Source: Actinomadura atramentaria DSM 43919
Lineage (GTDB): Bacteria > Actinomycetota > Actinomycetes > Streptosporangiales > Streptosporangiaceae
Direction: 5' to 3'
DNA length: 64,000 nucleotides
Assembly: GCF_000381885.1 (NCBI RefSeq)
Contig: NZ_KB907226.1
Location: 54,317 to 118,316, forward strand
The first letter of the stretch is position 1. Each line of letters begins with the position of its first letter. Below, one piece after another: positions 63,539 through 64,000 of this stretch. The position numbers were made by a program, and so were the translations under genes. The notes beneath the pieces are model-generated. The model made no database searches, had not been told where the DNA came from, and saw only the letters and a list, made by a program, of their open reading frames with translations.

Positions 63539-64000
63539 TCAGTCGAAGATGTCGGCGGCGCTGTGGGCGGTGACGGCGCGGCGTCGCCAGGTGCGGAGCT
63601 GGTCGAGGTCGGTGCAGGTGGTGATGCGTTCGCGTTCGGCGTCGGTGAGGGCGAGCCCGCGGGCGTCGATGTTGTCCAGCGCCGCCTCGACGGCCTGCCG
63701 GTGCTCGCCGTCGCGTTCGCCGCGGCCGTAGTGTTCGCGGGCGAAGGGGCTGACGACGAGCCATTCGGTTGAGGTCATGAGTTTCTCCAGGATCTCGCGG
63801 GTGGCGGGCCGGACGAGGTCGAAGGCGTGTTCATAGTATCGCGCTGCGTTATCCGCGGTGTGGGAGAACGTGGCGCGGTACCAGGCTTCGATGACGTCGG
63901 GGTCGTCGGGGTGGGTGAGGAGGGTGAGGAGGCCGAGTTCGGGGTTGGCGGCGATGGCGGCCGGGTCGGTGAGGGCGGGGATCTGCGCGGGGCCGAGGCT
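63539..64000 (-). CDS. Rpn/PD-(D/E)xK-like protein, C-terminal part (runs off window)
   Basis: The minus-strand frame stays open from the window edge at 64000 to the stop at 63539, giving 154 residues. It includes IPALTDPAAIAANPELGLLT, VIEAWYRATFSHTADNAARY, LVRPATREILEKLMTSTEWL and VSPFAREHYGRGERDGEHRQ. The ATG at 63778 is internal, because the codons before it continue the same protein. The text resembles a family of multicopy actinobacterial proteins related to Rpn-type recombination-promoting nucleases, whose N-terminal nuclease part would be outside. It ends RRRAVTAHSAADIFD. Family assignment is from memory of the C-terminal pattern only. Confidence 0.6.
   Translation of the reverse strand, partial: SLGPAQIPALTDPAAIAANPELGLLTLLTHPDDPDVIEAWYRATFSHTADNAARYYEHAFDLVRPATREILEKLMTSTEWLVVSPFAREHYGRGERDGEHRQAVEAALDNIDARGLALTDAERERITTCTDLDQLRTWRRRAVTAHSAADIFD

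Noticed and set aside
1..64000. tRNA, rRNA, riboswitch, insertion sequence or prophage
   Set aside because: I saw no cloverleaf, rRNA core sequence, transposase, phage structural gene or recognised riboswitch core. XerC is the housekeeping recombinase, not a phage integrase.

Overview
The window is chromosomal DNA from a very GC-rich Gram-positive actinobacterium. Third codon positions are almost all G or C, GTG and TTG starts are frequent, and start/stop overlaps of the ATGA or GTGA type are common. The backbone gene order dprA, comM, yraN, xerC, M23 peptidase, rpsB, tsf, pyrH, frr, cdsA, rlmN ... dxr, rip, ispG, GNAT is the one known from Mycobacterium and Streptomyces. PotABCD-type transport, a PknG signalling locus, F420-type (LLM) oxidoreductases and Rpn-like proteins together suggest a Streptosporangiales or Thermomonosporaceae (Actinomadura-like) genome. 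That placement is inference, because no rRNA gene is present.

Layout. 1-5567: DNA uptake and processing genes (dprA start, comM, yraN), xerC and a membrane M23 peptidase, interrupted by a 1.26 kb non-coding spacer. 5887-10080: translation and lipid operon rpsB-tsf-pyrH-frr-cdsA, closed by a strong terminator. 10139-12520: a Suppressor-of-fused domain protein and rlmN. 12896-41000: about 28 kb of accessory genes set between rlmN and dxr. They are a four-repeat DivIVA-like protein, a DUF1963 protein, a two-gene ABC exporter, a HIT protein, a DUF1778-like antitoxin, a polyamine-type ABC importer (ATPase, binding lipoprotein, two permeases), a PH-domain membrane protein, and a seven-gene PknG signalling cluster (coiled coil, PknG, PP2C, VWA, FHA, GlnX-like, GlnH-like). 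After these come a WYL protein, an acyltransferase, an atypical SDR, a TrmB-like regulator and an orphan PotD-like lipoprotein. Three non-coding stretches in the window (1922-3181, 14500-15653, 17779-18924) carry degenerate tandem or direct repeats.

41036-51501: the MEP-pathway backbone dxr-rip-ispG and its usual DUF4081/GNAT neighbour, split by three tandem secreted tripeptidyl-aminopeptidase-like hydrolases. 51503-53408: a HipA-like kinase with its DUF3037 partner, divergent from a metal-dependent cyclase/hydrolase. 53392-61234: a catabolic block with three LLM flavin oxidoreductases, an alpha/beta hydrolase, a zinc alcohol dehydrogenase and a pair of acyl-CoA dehydrogenases. Three related palindromes resembling TetR-family operators sit in front of its three transcription units. 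61342-64000: membrane proteins, a PrsW-type protease and a truncated Rpn-like gene.

The most notable system is 25860-34867. It joins the known GlnH-GlnX-PknG amino-acid sensing pathway to a PP2C phosphatase, an FHA reader and a VWA protein in one overlapping operon. Kinase, phosphatase and FHA protein all carry similar paired N-terminal zinc ribbons. Regulatory features readable from the sequence include many leaderless genes (a -10 box 6-7 nt before ATG or GTG), a 17-codon leaderless leader peptide overlapping the GNAT start, overlapping divergent -10 boxes at hipA/cyclase, and C-rich, G-poor downstream regions that look like Rho-loading sites.
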